Shown here one piece after another: positions 1 through 8,307 of a stretch of DNA of 64,000 nucleotides. The position numbers were made by a program, and so were the translations under genes. Source of the DNA: Marinobacter sp. SS21 (GTDB lineage Bacteria; Pseudomonadota; Gammaproteobacteria; Pseudomonadales; Oleiphilaceae); contig NZ_JAQNDA010000002.1 of the NCBI RefSeq assembly GCF_028369065.1, positions 186,001-250,000 on the forward strand, given 5' to 3'. The first letter of the stretch is position 1. Each line of letters begins with the position of its first letter. Under the pieces are notes generated by a model, which saw only the letters and a list, made by a program, of their open reading frames with translations, had not been told where the DNA came from and made no database searches.

Positions 1-43
1 CGATGCCTGATTTGAAACGATTGCGTGACCGCGACTTCGTTGT

Positions 44-355
44 TCACAGACCGTGGGCTCGTGGCAGGGTGTAGTTCTGGAGCAGGCTGAGCTCATCGCA
101 CAGGGCGCAGTCAGGGGTATCGCAGCCGTCGATACGATGGATGGTGGCGGTGTGCGCGGTATCGATAAAGCTGGGGCGGGGGAGGTGGCCAAATTGGGCG
201 ACATGCTGGTACAGGCCCGCAATGGCTTTATCCCGGCTGCTGAATGGGCCCAGTTCGGGAACCTCGCGAGTACGGACGTACCACTGATTTTCCTTTTCCA
301 GAAGTCTTTTTTCCACTTGGTAAAGCTCGCCGGAGCGTACTGCTTGACTCGTCAT
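44..355 (-). CDS. Small conserved protein, DUF6316-like
   Basis: A 103-residue cytosolic protein of unknown function. The middle contains WYVRTRE followed by ELGPFSSRDKAIAGL, a pattern that resembles the short DUF6316-type proteins of Pseudomonas-related bacteria (family assignment from memory, not searched). The C-terminal part has three cysteines in CDTPDCALC, which could bind a metal. I chose the ATG at 355 because AGGGG lies about 8 bases upstream on the minus strand; the frame stays open for 39 more codons, but that extension looks non-coding. No operon partner is visible to the left. Confidence 0.7.
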   Translation of the reverse strand: MTSQAVRSGELYQVEKRLLEKENQWYVRTREVPELGPFSSRDKAIAGLYQHVAQFGHLPRPSFIDTAHTATIHRIDGCDTPDCALCDELSLLQNYTLPRAHGL

Positions 356-659
356 GTGTTTTTCCCCTGTACATTCGCTGTTTTTTTGTCTTGTTATAAG
401 TTGGGTGCATCGTGCGCCCTTCGCAGAGAAAACGTCGAATAGGTCACAATCGTTCCATAAAAAAATTGTCAATTTGGGCCGCTAGGTCGCACCTGCAGGC
501 ATCCGTTCCCGTCCCGTCTGGGGTGATCCGGCATTGACCCCATTGCCGGGGATCAGCGGCAGCACGCCAACGGACATTGCCGGGTAAGCTTTTATACTGG
601 CCCGGAACGGATCTGGAATTGCCGAATCCAAAACAACAAATAGAACCTCCGGTATCTTC

Positions 660-2186
660 ATGACCAAGACAATCTGTACGTGGCTGCTGGCCACGAGTCT
701 GCTGCTTCCCACGGTGACCGTTGCCGTACCCAATGACGTGATTGAACGCGCCTGGCGGCCTCCGGTTGAACTCACGGGTCAGGGGAACGCCGATTTGGCG
801 GTATCACGGCTCAGGGACTATGTCTCTTTGCAGCGGCTGATGATGGACCATACCGAGTACCATCAACAGACCCAGAGCTTCGTTGATGACCTCTGGGGTT
901 CGCTGGAAAGTTTTGATCTGGAAGGCTTCTACCGGCTGTTGCCGGAAGAGCAGGCGCAATGGCGCCAGCTTCGGGTATTCGGGGCCGCAGATCGCGGGGT
1001 ATACCGTATTGGGCCGGAGCCGTTGGCCACCGACGCGGCATCCGCCGGTTGGGGGCTGGGGGATTTTGAGGCCCGGATTCGGGCCCAAGAGATCGATGCG
1101 TCCAGCGCCACCCATTATCTGCTGAATGGCAACCTTGAGCTTGGCCTCGGTGGCATTACCTGGCCATCCATGGTGCAGGCGACGCGCGAAACCCTGCGGT
1201 TGATGGCGGAGAACGACCCAAGTTTTTCCGGGAACCGATCGGTGCCCGCTGAGCGTTACCGCTCTCTGGTACGCTCGATGAATCCTCAGTTAGACCCGCG
1301 GGAGGTGGAAGTGCTGGCGCCTTTGTGGGCCGCCTATCCGGATATGTGGAACCTGATCGCGGGCCTGGGACAGGTGGAAGGGTTGCTGGTTTCAGGAGGC
1401 AGTCACGGAGATCATCGAGAGGTCGCCGCCGTGTTCATGCTGGACCCGGATCGACTGCGCCATGCCTACCCCTCGCTCTCGGAGTACCTGGATCAGCTCG
1501 ACAACCTGTTGCAGTTTCAGCTTCGGGTCTACGATGACCACGGCCAGTTGATGTCCCTGGCGTTTGACACCGAGACCCTTCGAGGGCGCCTGGCGATGTC
1601 GATCAGCGATGGCCAGGTGCTGCCGACCCGCCATGGTAAGCCGATCACCGATTCCGAACCGTTCGATCCCAAGCAACCCAAGCGGTTGACCGTCCGGCTG
1701 AACAGCCAAATGAATATTCTAGGGATTATCGCCAATGTTCAGGGTATGACGGCTCAGGTTGATTACCTTCCAACCGCCACGGGCGCCCGTTTTGAGTGGA
1801 GAATTCAGGACGTTCCAGGGATTCGGGTCGGCGGACGGGCCCTGGGCATGGTGCCGCCCGACCTGATTGACGTGTTCATCCCCCAACAAATCGACGAACT
1901 GATTGTGGACTTTCTGACGGTGGCCTGTAAGGGCAATAATGGCAATGGCATTGCCGGGTCGTTGGAATTGAAGGAATCACAGGATGGCGAGTCGGCGCGA
2001 CTTAATGCTGAAGGTTCGTTCGAGGGGCTGGATAACTTCCTGGTCCGTGTCGGCATGAGAATCGTCAACAATCGCATCATCCCTAATGCCCGTGTGTCGG
2101 ATGAGTTGCGGCAACTGGTTTATGATGCCCATGAGGCATTTTCCCGTGACCTGGACCAGTTCGAGCGGGTCAGCGCAGTGCCCTGA
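660..2186 (+). CDS. Secreted/periplasmic protein of unknown function (508 aa)
   Basis: I do not recognise this protein. Residues 1-22 form a signal peptide (MTKTICTWLLATSLLLPTVT, then AVA-type cleavage), so it should be exported. The mature part is a large soluble protein with an N-terminal helical half (about residues 30-230) and a C-terminal half rich in alternating beta-type segments (about 255-480). There is no lipobox, no membrane helix beyond the signal and only one cysteine in the mature part (TVACKG). It is a single-gene unit, with a hairpin terminator some 60 bases downstream shared with the convergent gene. The Shine-Dalgarno sequence is weak. Codon use matches its neighbours, so recent transfer is not indicated. 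Confidence 0.75.
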   Translation: MTKTICTWLLATSLLLPTVTVAVPNDVIERAWRPPVELTGQGNADLAVSRLRDYVSLQRLMMDHTEYHQQTQSFVDDLWGSLESFDLEGFYRLLPEEQAQWRQLRVFGAADRGVYRIGPEPLATDAASAGWGLGDFEARIRAQEIDASSATHYLLNGNLELGLGGITWPSMVQATRETLRLMAENDPSFSGNRSVPAERYRSLVRSMNPQLDPREVEVLAPLWAAYPDMWNLIAGLGQVEGLLVSGGSHGDHREVAAVFMLDPDRLRHAYPSLSEYLDQLDNLLQFQLRVYDDHGQLMSLAFDTETLRGRLAMSISDGQVLPTRHGKPITDSEPFDPKQPKRLTVRLNSQMNILGIIANVQGMTAQVDYLPTATGARFEWRIQDVPGIRVGGRALGMVPPDLIDVFIPQQIDELIVDFLTVACKGNNGNGIAGSLELKESQDGESARLNAEGSFEGLDNFLVRVGMRIVNNRIIPNARVSDELRQLVYDAHEAFSRDLDQFERVSAVP

Positions 2187-2246
2187 CGACCCGACAGGCG
2201 GCGCCTGTACCGGCGTATCGGCGCTGAATCAACAGGCGGTAGAAAA

Positions 2247-2277
2247 GTGAACCCGGCGCCACATGTGCCGGGTTCAC
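2247..2277 (-). terminator. Hairpin terminator between convergent genes
   Basis: An 11-base perfect inverted repeat (GTGAACCCGGC at 2247-2257, GCCGGGTTCAC at 2267-2277) with a 9-base loop. AAAA at 2243-2246 becomes a U-run after the hairpin on the minus strand, so it should terminate the gene at 2288-2584; it may also work on the plus strand. Confidence 0.75.
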
Positions 2278-2287
2278 CGGCTTGCGC

Positions 2288-2584
2288 TTAGAAATCCTCG
2301 GAGTCGAAGATATAGCGTTTCCTTTCGTGGGCGGTTTCTACATGCTCCGGGAAATCGATACCCCAGGAGTCCTCCAGGGCTTGGGTGTCCTTCATCATGC
2401 CTTCGTCGCTGGTCGGGCCAGCAGCGGTTGCGCCATAGGTCTGATGAATTTCCTTGATCGGGTCGGCCTGCTGGGTCACACCGGTTTCATTGCGTCGGTC
2501 CGCCTGACCCTCGGCGACAGCAAAGGCCGAAGCGAACGCGAATGCAGTGGCTGAAGCAAAGAGCATCATGCGCTGAATGACCAT
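2288..2584 (-). CDS. Small exported protein of unknown function (98 aa)
   Basis: The start at 2584 is fixed by GGAGGT at a good distance upstream. Residues 1-24 (MVIQRMMLFASATAFAFASAFAVA) are a clear signal peptide. The mature protein of about 74 residues is hydrophilic and acidic, without cysteines or a recognisable domain; it ends in RKRYIFDSEDF. No function can be assigned. The gene is monocistronic: a terminator follows it and a 10-base inverted repeat sits in its leader. Confidence 0.75.
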   Translation of the reverse strand: MVIQRMMLFASATAFAFASAFAVAEGQADRRNETGVTQQADPIKEIHQTYGATAAGPTSDEGMMKDTQALEDSWGIDFPEHVETAHERKRYIFDSEDF

Positions 2585-2614
2585 GATCGAACCTCCGTTT
2601 GCGTTTGCTCTTCT

Positions 2615-2661
2615 TGATACGAATCCATGACTGAAAAAGTTTCGATTCTGAATTCGTATCA
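2615..2661. promoter_or_regulatory. Inverted repeat in the leader of the 98-aa protein gene
   Basis: TGATACGAAT (2615-2624) and ATTCGTATCA (2652-2661) form a perfect 10-base inverted repeat; inside it GAATC and GATTC (2621-2625, 2644-2648) also pair. It lies 31-77 bases upstream of the start codon at 2584. It could be an operator or a leader hairpin; no protein can be assigned. Confidence 0.3.
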
Positions 2662-2945
2662 GTTGGACAGTGAAAATCGGCAAAGTTCGTCGGCGACGGG
2701 TTAATTTGGTTTTACGTCGCGTTGGAATTGCGTGCCAAGCACTGAGCGGGGTGGCGTCGGGCCGCACGACTGTTGCCGGCCTTCACCGCAACCGCTACTG
2801 AAAGTGTACGTCATCGCCACGGCTACCGCTCTTGACGGGACTTCCTCCTGGCTCGCCGATCATTCAACTTGCGGATCTTCAATGCGTTGCTGCAGCCGCT
2901 CACCTAGACTTATGGTGTCGTATGAGATTGAAAAGGGAGCTGCCT

Positions 2946-3269
2946 GTGCGGATTGCGTACCGTGCCAAAGACCTGGCCGAAGCCCATATTGTGGCTGGCT
3001 TGTTGCGAGCCCGTGGCATCGAATCTCATGTCGGCGGCCATTTTCTTCAGGGTGCCATGGGTGAAATTGGCGCATCCGGTTTTACCAATGTGCACGTTGA
3101 CGATGACGACTACCCAAAGGCCCGCGAAATTGTGGGTGAATATGAACGCTCCTCGCCACGGTTACTGGGTCGACCGCGCCCAAATAAAACGGTGGACCGC
3201 TATGCCCGTGGATTTCTCGCCATCCTGTTGTTGATCGTGCTGGCCCTGTTTCTGGCGGTGAGTTGGTAG
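2946..3269 (+). CDS. DUF2007 family protein with C-terminal membrane helix
   Basis: A 107-residue protein. The N-terminal 70 residues match the DUF2007 (putative signal-transducing) pattern: RIAYRAKDLAEAHIVAGLL, then GIESHVGGHFLQGAMGEI and VHVDDDDYPKAREIV. A single hydrophobic helix (GFLAILLLIVLALFLAV) ends the protein, so the DUF2007 domain probably faces the cytosol from the inner membrane. The GTG at 2946 was preferred because GGGAG lies 7 bases upstream; an ATG at 2922 would add eight residues. A strong terminator follows. Function is unknown. Confidence 0.75.
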   Translation: MRIAYRAKDLAEAHIVAGLLRARGIESHVGGHFLQGAMGEIGASGFTNVHVDDDDYPKAREIVGEYERSSPRLLGRPRPNKTVDRYARGFLAILLLIVLALFLAVSW

Positions 3270-3342
3270 TTGGGCCCTGATTGTTTTGTAGACGTATCTA
3301 GGGCCACTGACCTTTTACCTACCAGCCCTTCGTTGGTTTTGA

Positions 3343-3375
3343 GCCCCCGGTTGACTCCCTGGCGGGGGCCTTTTT
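3343..3375 (+). terminator. Rho-independent terminator
   Basis: GCCCCCG (3343-3349) pairs with CGGGGGC (3363-3369) and is followed by CTTTTTCTT. It ends the DUF2007 gene and lies just before the structured repeat that starts at 3381. Confidence 0.85.
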
Positions 3376-3380
3376 CTTAG

Positions 3381-3662
3381 GGAGCCTCTGATTAACTCCG
3401 GATCACCTCTGGCATTCAGAGCCATTCACAATCAAGGCGCGACTTTTTAGTTATGTCTGGACTTGGCAGTAATGTCTGGACCTTGCAAAAAGGCGCAACG
3501 CCGAGTGTGGATGGCTCTGAACGCCCCGCAGGGCGCGCTCTGAAGGCTGCACCTGCGGCGTTGCGGCTCTTGCCAAGGGCGACGGCCATTAGCTGCGAAC
3601 CGCGTCTTGCATCTACAGCCTTCAGATCGCGCAGAGGCGATTCGGAGTTAATCAGAGGCTCC
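3381..3662. repeat. Structured MITE-like repeat, copy 1 (282 bp)
   Basis: The ends are perfect 20-base inverted repeats: GGAGCCTCTGATTAACTCCG at 3381-3400 and its complement at 3643-3662. Inside are two more inverted pairs, 3411-3425 with 3511-3525 and 3540-3549 with 3616-3625, so the element could fold as an outer stem closing two hairpins. ATGTCTGGAC occurs twice in the first loop. TTAG lies on both flanks (3377-3380, 3663-3666) and may be a target duplication. The right end abuts the stop codon of the thioesterase gene. A second copy lies in opposite orientation at 30143-30440. An open frame inside shows no coding signature. Confidence 0.85.
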
Positions 3663-4112
3663 TTAGCAACGTTCGCTGCTGATTTCTGCCAGGCTGCCTC
3701 GCAGCGGTTCCGGCATGGCCATGGCCTGGCGGGTCGCCCGATCGACAAATACATGCACGAAGTGGCCCTGGGCAACGGCCGTCGTCTCGCCCTTGCGAAA
3801 AATGGCCAGCCCATACTCCACCGAACTGCGCCCCAACCGGTTCACTCTGAGCCCCCCTTCCAGGGCGTCGGGGAAGGCAATCGGAGCGAAGTAGCTGCAG
3901 CCGGAATTCACCACCAGGCCGATGCAGGGGCCTTGATGGATGTCCAGTCCACCCTGTTCGATCAGGTAGCGATTGGCCACCGTGTCGAACATGGCGTAAT
4001 AGGTGACGTTGTTGACGTGGCCGTACAGGTCGTTGTCGTGCCAACGGGTGGTGATGGGGGTAAACCAGTGATAGTGCTCCCGTGACTCGGGCAGGGTTCG
4101 ATGGTTGCTCAT
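3663..4112 (-). CDS. Acyl-CoA thioesterase, 4HBT/hotdog family
   Basis: A 149-residue single-hotdog protein of the YbgC/4-hydroxybenzoyl-CoA thioesterase family, expected to hydrolyse an acyl-CoA in the cytosol. The signature RWHDNDLYGHVNN (residues 23-35) has the catalytic-region Asp and GHVNN motif; length is typical. Its start overlaps the stop of the upstream Fe-alcohol dehydrogenase by one base (TAATG), so the two form an operon. The stop codon TAA touches the end of the structured repeat. The acyl substrate cannot be read from sequence. Confidence 0.88.
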   Translation of the reverse strand: MSNHRTLPESREHYHWFTPITTRWHDNDLYGHVNNVTYYAMFDTVANRYLIEQGGLDIHQGPCIGLVVNSGCSYFAPIAFPDALEGGLRVNRLGRSSVEYGLAIFRKGETTAVAQGHFVHVFVDRATRQAMAMPEPLRGSLAEISSERC

Positions 4113-5251
4113 TACCAGGCAGCCTCGTAGATGGCGTGTGCGTCCGCTTCAGTAACCTCTCGCGGATTATTCACCAACAGCCGCTGCTGCAACATGGCAT
4201 CCCGTGCCAGCTGTGGAATGGCATCCTGAGGGACCTGGGCATCGCGCAACCGGTCTGGTAGGCCCAGTGCGCCGGCCAGACCCGCCAGGTAGTCGATCAG
4301 GTCGGTGGCGGTGCGGTTGCTGTCGCGCAGCACGATAGGCGCCAGCTCGCCGTACAATTCGTTCGCTTGCGGTTGGTTGAATCGCATGACGTGAGGAAGC
4401 ACCAGGGCATTACTGAGCCCGTGGGGAATATGAAAAATTCCTCCCAACGGATAGGCGAGGGCGTGGACCGCCGCGACCGGTGCGTTGGCGAAGGCCTGGC
4501 CCGCCAGCATGGCGCCAAGCAGCATGTCATGACGCGCGGCCAGATCCTGCCCCTTGGTCACCGCTGTGTGGATGGCGCCGGAGAGCAGGCGAAGGGCCTC
4601 GCGGGCGAGCATGTCGGAGTACGGGTTCTTGCGGTGACGACTGGTGTAGGCCTCAATGGCATGCACCATGGCGTCGATGCCGGTGGCGGCGGTGACGGCC
4701 GCTGGAAGCCCCAGGGTGAGCTCCGCGTCCAGCAGCGCCAGATCCGGTAATAGTTGCGGTGCCACTACCCCTGCCTTGGTGGTCTCGCCGGTGGTGACTA
4801 TGGCAATGGGCGTGACCTCAGAGCCGGTGCCGGCTGTGGTTGGTACCTGTATCAGGGGCAAACGATCGCCTTGGGCAGTGCCGACGCCGTAGGTGTCCGC
4901 CAGCGGTTGTGGACTCCTGAGCAGTAGGGCCACCAGCTTGGCGGTATCCATGGCGCTGCCGCCACCCAGGCCGATCACGCCGTCGCATTGATGTTCCCGG
5001 GCAGCTCCGAGCGCGGCTTCGACGACATGCTCGGGAGGGTCCGCAATCACGTCGCTGAAGACGGCAATGGCAAGCCCCGCTTGCTCAAGGCTGCTCAGTG
5101 CCGGCGTGAGAATGCCTGTGGCCAGAATTCCGGCATCGGTTACCAGGAATGGTCGGGTCATCCCCAGGGCTCGGGCCTGGTCACCCAGTTGCTGGCTGGC
5201 ACCGGGTTCACATAACAGGCTCCGGGTGGTGGAGAACTGGAAAGCGGACAT
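4112..5251 (-). CDS. Iron-containing alcohol dehydrogenase
   Basis: A 379-residue group III (Fe-dependent) alcohol dehydrogenase, catalysing NAD(P)-linked oxidation of an alcohol or reduction of an aldehyde. GGGSAMDTAK (residues 96-105) is the nucleotide-binding motif and PTTAGTGSEV follows. The metal-site region is present: DAMVHAIEAY, HALAYPLGGIFHIPHG and a later HVMRFN. Length and order are canonical. The downstream thioesterase overlaps it by one base, suggesting that the pair acts on the same acyl/alcohol pool, but the substrate is unknown. Confidence 0.92.
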   Translation of the reverse strand: MSAFQFSTTRSLLCEPGASQQLGDQARALGMTRPFLVTDAGILATGILTPALSSLEQAGLAIAVFSDVIADPPEHVVEAALGAAREHQCDGVIGLGGGSAMDTAKLVALLLRSPQPLADTYGVGTAQGDRLPLIQVPTTAGTGSEVTPIAIVTTGETTKAGVVAPQLLPDLALLDAELTLGLPAAVTAATGIDAMVHAIEAYTSRHRKNPYSDMLAREALRLLSGAIHTAVTKGQDLAARHDMLLGAMLAGQAFANAPVAAVHALAYPLGGIFHIPHGLSNALVLPHVMRFNQPQANELYGELAPIVLRDSNRTATDLIDYLAGLAGALGLPDRLRDAQVPQDAIPQLARDAMLQQRLLVNNPREVTEADAHAIYEAAW

Positions 5252-5622
5252 TGTGAGCTCCTGTTTTTATTGGAATTTGTGATTTAGGCTCGATTTCGTA
5301 GCCTCGTTTTACAGCGTTTTAGTTTCCCGTAACACGCCGCAACAGTTGAAGGCTGGCCACCGTGATTTCTAGTTTTACCAAACGTTATCCGTAAGCGACA
5401 GGGGGGGATGGTGGTGTATTGCTTAACCTTATGAAACGTAACTGAAAAACATTCTTGCTGGCGGGCCTTTTATGACCTGTCGCAGGTTTCCGTGAGGGGT
5501 TGTTTTCTTTCAGACTGTACCGGAATGTAGTGAGATGTAAGCTGGGAGATCTGTCACGATTTTTTGTCGTACATCTGTGCAAACTGGCGCCAATACTTGG
5601 ACATCAGCACGCAGGGGTCAAT
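5252..5622. other. Divergent intergenic region, 371 bases
   Basis: It separates the Fe-alcohol dehydrogenase (leftward) from a CAP-domain lipoprotein gene (rightward) and should hold both promoters. AT-rich stretches occur near 5280-5330 and 5410-5450. I see no convincing coding frame, repeat or RNA in it. Confidence 0.5.
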
Positions 5623-6225
5623 ATGTACGTCAAGAGTATCTTACTGATTTCGGTAACGGCAGTGCTGACCGCCTGTGGTGGTGGTAGTGGTGGTGGTGGC
5701 GGTGATTCTGGAAAGTCTAACGCAGTGGCTGATTCCCGGGCGGAAGCATCCGCTCAGCCCAGCCAACAGGCGTCTGCATCAAACCGCGAGCCTGGGTGTG
5801 CGCTCACCACCTACCAGCAAGAGATGCTGGCCCAGCTAAACAAGGTACGGGCTGCGGGGCGCAGTTGTGGTGGTCAACGGTTCGATCCGGCACCGGCGTT
5901 GCGCTATAGCTGTAGCATTCAGCCGGCGGCTCGGGCCCACAGCATCGATATGGCCAGCAATAACTTCTTCAGCCATACCGGCTCCGATGGCTTGCGGGTT
6001 TCCCATCGGGTGGATAGTACCGGTTACGAGTGGAGCGTGGTGGGTGAAAACATTGCCGCTGGATTCGACACTGTCGGCGAGGTGATGGGCGGGTGGCTGG
6101 ATAGCGCCGGCCATTGCCGCAACATCATGGACCCCCGCTTTGAGGTCGTCGCGGTGAGTCGAATCGACACTTCCAGTGCCGATTACGAGAACTATTGGAC
6201 CCAGGTCTTTGCCACGCCCCGTTGA
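5623..6225 (+). CDS. CAP/SCP-domain lipoprotein (copy 1)
   Basis: A 200-residue envelope lipoprotein. The signal peptide ends in a lipobox (LTAC, residues 17-20) followed by a Gly/Ser linker and a Ser/Ala/Gln-rich tether. A CAP domain fills the rest: MLAQLNKVRAAGRSCG, HSIDMASNNFFSHTGSDG, the signature VVGENIAAG and WLDSAGHCRNIMD. CAP proteins of bacteria are secreted or surface-anchored; their activity is mostly unknown. I chose ATG 5623, preceded by GCAGGGG, over an upstream frame extension. A close paralogue is at 11256-11843. Confidence 0.88.
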   Translation: MYVKSILLISVTAVLTACGGGSGGGGGDSGKSNAVADSRAEASAQPSQQASASNREPGCALTTYQQEMLAQLNKVRAAGRSCGGQRFDPAPALRYSCSIQPAARAHSIDMASNNFFSHTGSDGLRVSHRVDSTGYEWSVVGENIAAGFDTVGEVMGGWLDSAGHCRNIMDPRFEVVAVSRIDTSSADYENYWTQVFATPR

Positions 6226-6403
6226 CCCTGGGTTAAACCGCCCGCTCGTTGCCTCGGGGACGGGGCCCGCCCGGGGCAGGGCCGGATCGCAGTCTGGCGG
6301 ATTGCCGTAGCTCGCCGTTGGACACAGTCCAACGCTGGACACAGATTGTACAAACAAGTAACCTTGCTGGCTCAAAAATTAACCAGCTTTTACTTGTCTC
6401 GAC

Positions 6404-6763
6404 ATGAAACCTGCAACTTTGAAACTGTCTATTACCGGCCTTTGCCTGATGTTCATGCTGGCGGGCGCATTGGTTCTTGTTCAGGCCATGGGCAGCGGGG
6501 CCGCTCCGGAAATTATGACCCTGGGCGCGATGCTGATTCTGGTGCCCGCATCCGTCATGATGACGCGACTGCCAAAACTCTGGAAGTTGCAGTCCATGAC
6601 CCTCAACTGGTATCAGTCAACGTATCCGCAAGCGGTGAGTGGCGACCAGGTGGCCTGCTACGAATGCGGCAGCGATCAAATCCAGGCCCGGGACCTGAAG
6701 GTGCAGACCGGTCATCGCGGCCATTTCTGTGGTGAGTGTGACACGGCGCTGTACTACTCCTGA
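6404..6763 (+). CDS. Small membrane protein with C-terminal zinc ribbon
   Basis: A 119-residue protein with two membrane helices (about residues 9-28 and 37-54) and a cytosolic C-terminal tail. The tail has two paired-Cys knuckles, CYECGS (around residues 84-89) and FCGECDT (around 108-114), typical of a Cys4 zinc ribbon. I know no named family for it. It stands alone, with 180 bases upstream and more than 400 downstream before the next genes on the same strand. Confidence 0.72.
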   Translation: MKPATLKLSITGLCLMFMLAGALVLVQAMGSGAAPEIMTLGAMLILVPASVMMTRLPKLWKLQSMTLNWYQSTYPQAVSGDQVACYECGSDQIQARDLKVQTGHRGHFCGECDTALYYS

Positions 6764-7171
6764 TCCGACCTGTTGGGGCGGGAGAGCCTGGCGTCATCCC
6801 AGTTTACACCTTTCACCCGACGTTCCCCCGTTCGTGCCAGTCCTGGCCCGTCGTCACCGGTAAGCGCTGGCACCGGTAAACTGCCGTCTCGAGGCTGGTT
6901 CTTCTCGCCCGCTAACGACCATCCCTTTCCCGGAGGGCGGCATAGGTTGATGTCAGGGTTTTATACATTGACCCTGGGGCGGCCGGCGTCTCCTTTTCCA
7001 AGGTCCTGAAATCTTCTGGGTTCTCCTGCTGGTTTGGATCTTGCAGTGCTCCGGGCATGCCCACGGCAGCTCCAACCCCCAGCGCATACGCGTCGTGCCG
7101 TGTCGCGCCGTTCCCGGGGTCTGGAGCGCGTGGGCAACCACAGAGTTACGCCATCAAGAGAATCAGCTGAA
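6764..7171. other. Intergenic region, 408 bases
   Basis: A GC-rich stretch between two rightward genes. I see a short direct repeat of CACCGGTAA (near 6857-6865 and 6871-6879) but no terminator with a T-run, RNA or convincing coding frame. Confidence 0.4.
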
Positions 7172-7588
7172 ATGTTTGGATTCAATAGGCTAGGAGCCTT
7201 GGTTATGCTTTGCCTGGCGGCGACCTCCCAGGCCGATCCGGTGCGCAGCGACGCGGCCGGAATTGCCAGCTACGGGCAAATGAATCAATCCTGTCCACTG
7301 AATGATGCAGTGACTGGAGCATGCGTCACTTATTTATACATCGGTGAAGTGACCGGGAGCCGTTTGGTGTGGGGCTGGAGCCCCGGCGATACGTCGGTTG
7401 ACGTTGCATTTTCAACCGGTTCAACATTGATTTATCGGTTTTCTTCCCGTGACGCCGAACCTGAGGCGTCGATGTATAGACGCGTCGTCCTGGTGCAAGA
7501 GCCGGCGACCCTGGTCTTGATTGGACTCGGATTGCTGAGCCTGGGAGCCTTCCAGGCTCGTGTGTGGCGACGACGGGGCAACTGCTGA
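7172..7588 (+). CDS. PEP-CTERM sorted secreted protein
   Basis: A 138-residue exported protein. Residues 1-23 are a signal peptide ending in SQA. The C-terminus is a PEP-CTERM sorting tail: QEPATL, then a hydrophobic helix (VLIGLGLLSLGAF) and the basic end RVWRRR. Such tails are recognised and cut by an exosortase and the protein ends up on the surface or in extracellular matrix. No exosortase gene is in this window. The mature part is small and has no other domain I recognise; it contains two cysteines. ATG 7172 gives the natural signal peptide, and a longer frame upstream lacks one. Confidence 0.8.
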   Translation: MFGFNRLGALVMLCLAATSQADPVRSDAAGIASYGQMNQSCPLNDAVTGACVTYLYIGEVTGSRLVWGWSPGDTSVDVAFSTGSTLIYRFSSRDAEPEASMYRRVVLVQEPATLVLIGLGLLSLGAFQARVWRRRGNC

Positions 7589-7630
7589 GCAGGAAACCAG
7601 CCCCGCTTAATCTTGAGCATCATTGCCCAC

Positions 7631-7879
7631 TCAGTCTGCCCCGGCTGTTCTGAACAGTTCCAGCGCCTCATTCAGGGTTTGCACCGACTGCTGATGCTTG
7701 CCCTGCTGGTGCATGGCTTCGCCCTCATTACGAAGCGCCACGATTTTTTGCCTGGTGCTGCTGTCCAGTTGTGCGCTTTCCAGCTGAGTATCGATTTGCC
7801 GGATGAGCGTTGGACAACTGCCGGCCCAGGCGATACTGCTCAACACTAGGCTGAGTCCGACGGCTATGAGTATTCGCAT
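7631..7879 (-). CDS. Small periplasmic helical protein (82 aa)
   Basis: Residues 1-19 are a signal peptide (MRILIAVGLSLVLSSIAWA). The mature 63 residues form two or three amphipathic helices; EGEAMHQQGKHQQSVQTLNEALELF looks like a single TPR unit. GGGAG ahead of the ATG at 7879 supports the start. It is convergent with the PEP-CTERM gene with 42 bases between them. Function unknown; a similar short protein is, to my memory, common in related genomes. Confidence 0.72.
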   Translation of the reverse strand: MRILIAVGLSLVLSSIAWAGSCPTLIRQIDTQLESAQLDSSTRQKIVALRNEGEAMHQQGKHQQSVQTLNEALELFRTAGAD

Positions 7880-8307
7880 GTTCGTTCTCCCGTTCAGGCC
7901 TCTCAGTTGCAGTTTAGTTGAAGGTTTCCCAATCGGTTATGTCCAGGCCAATCTTTCAGCTTGAGTTCTGACCAATGTGCGACTCACCGCCGCTTTTCGG
8001 TATTCGATGCAGGCAAGGCGAAGGAGGCAAGGTGAAGAGGGCAAGCTATCCGCGCCGGGGCGCATAAACCTTGCCCGCGGCGCATCAACATGGGGGGTGG
8101 CGATGGCGAGTGCCGTAGCCTGCAGAAAATTGGACTAATGTACCACTGTGTACAACAATGGCAAACACGACTCTTCAAAAAGGATGCTCTGGCCTAAGGC
8201 CGGTCGTCCTTCCGCGCACGGGAATGCCACTGAAGACACGGTACGCTGCTGGAACTCGATGGCTATGTCGCCTTCAGACCGAGAGATTGCTGCCGCAACC
8301 AGAATGA
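7880..8307. other. Divergent intergenic region, 428 bases
   Basis: It should contain promoters for the 82-residue periplasmic protein (leftward) and the GGDEF-EAL gene (rightward). Short frames exist in it, but none has a ribosome site and a protein-like composition together. No RNA or repeat seen. Confidence 0.4.

Noticed and set aside
3453..4085. An open frame that starts in repeat copy 1, with a matching start in copy 2 (30099-30368)
   Set aside because: The shared peptide follows only the DNA similarity of the repeats; the frame in copy 1 runs on into the antisense of a thioesterase gene, and differences between copies do not favour synonymous sites.
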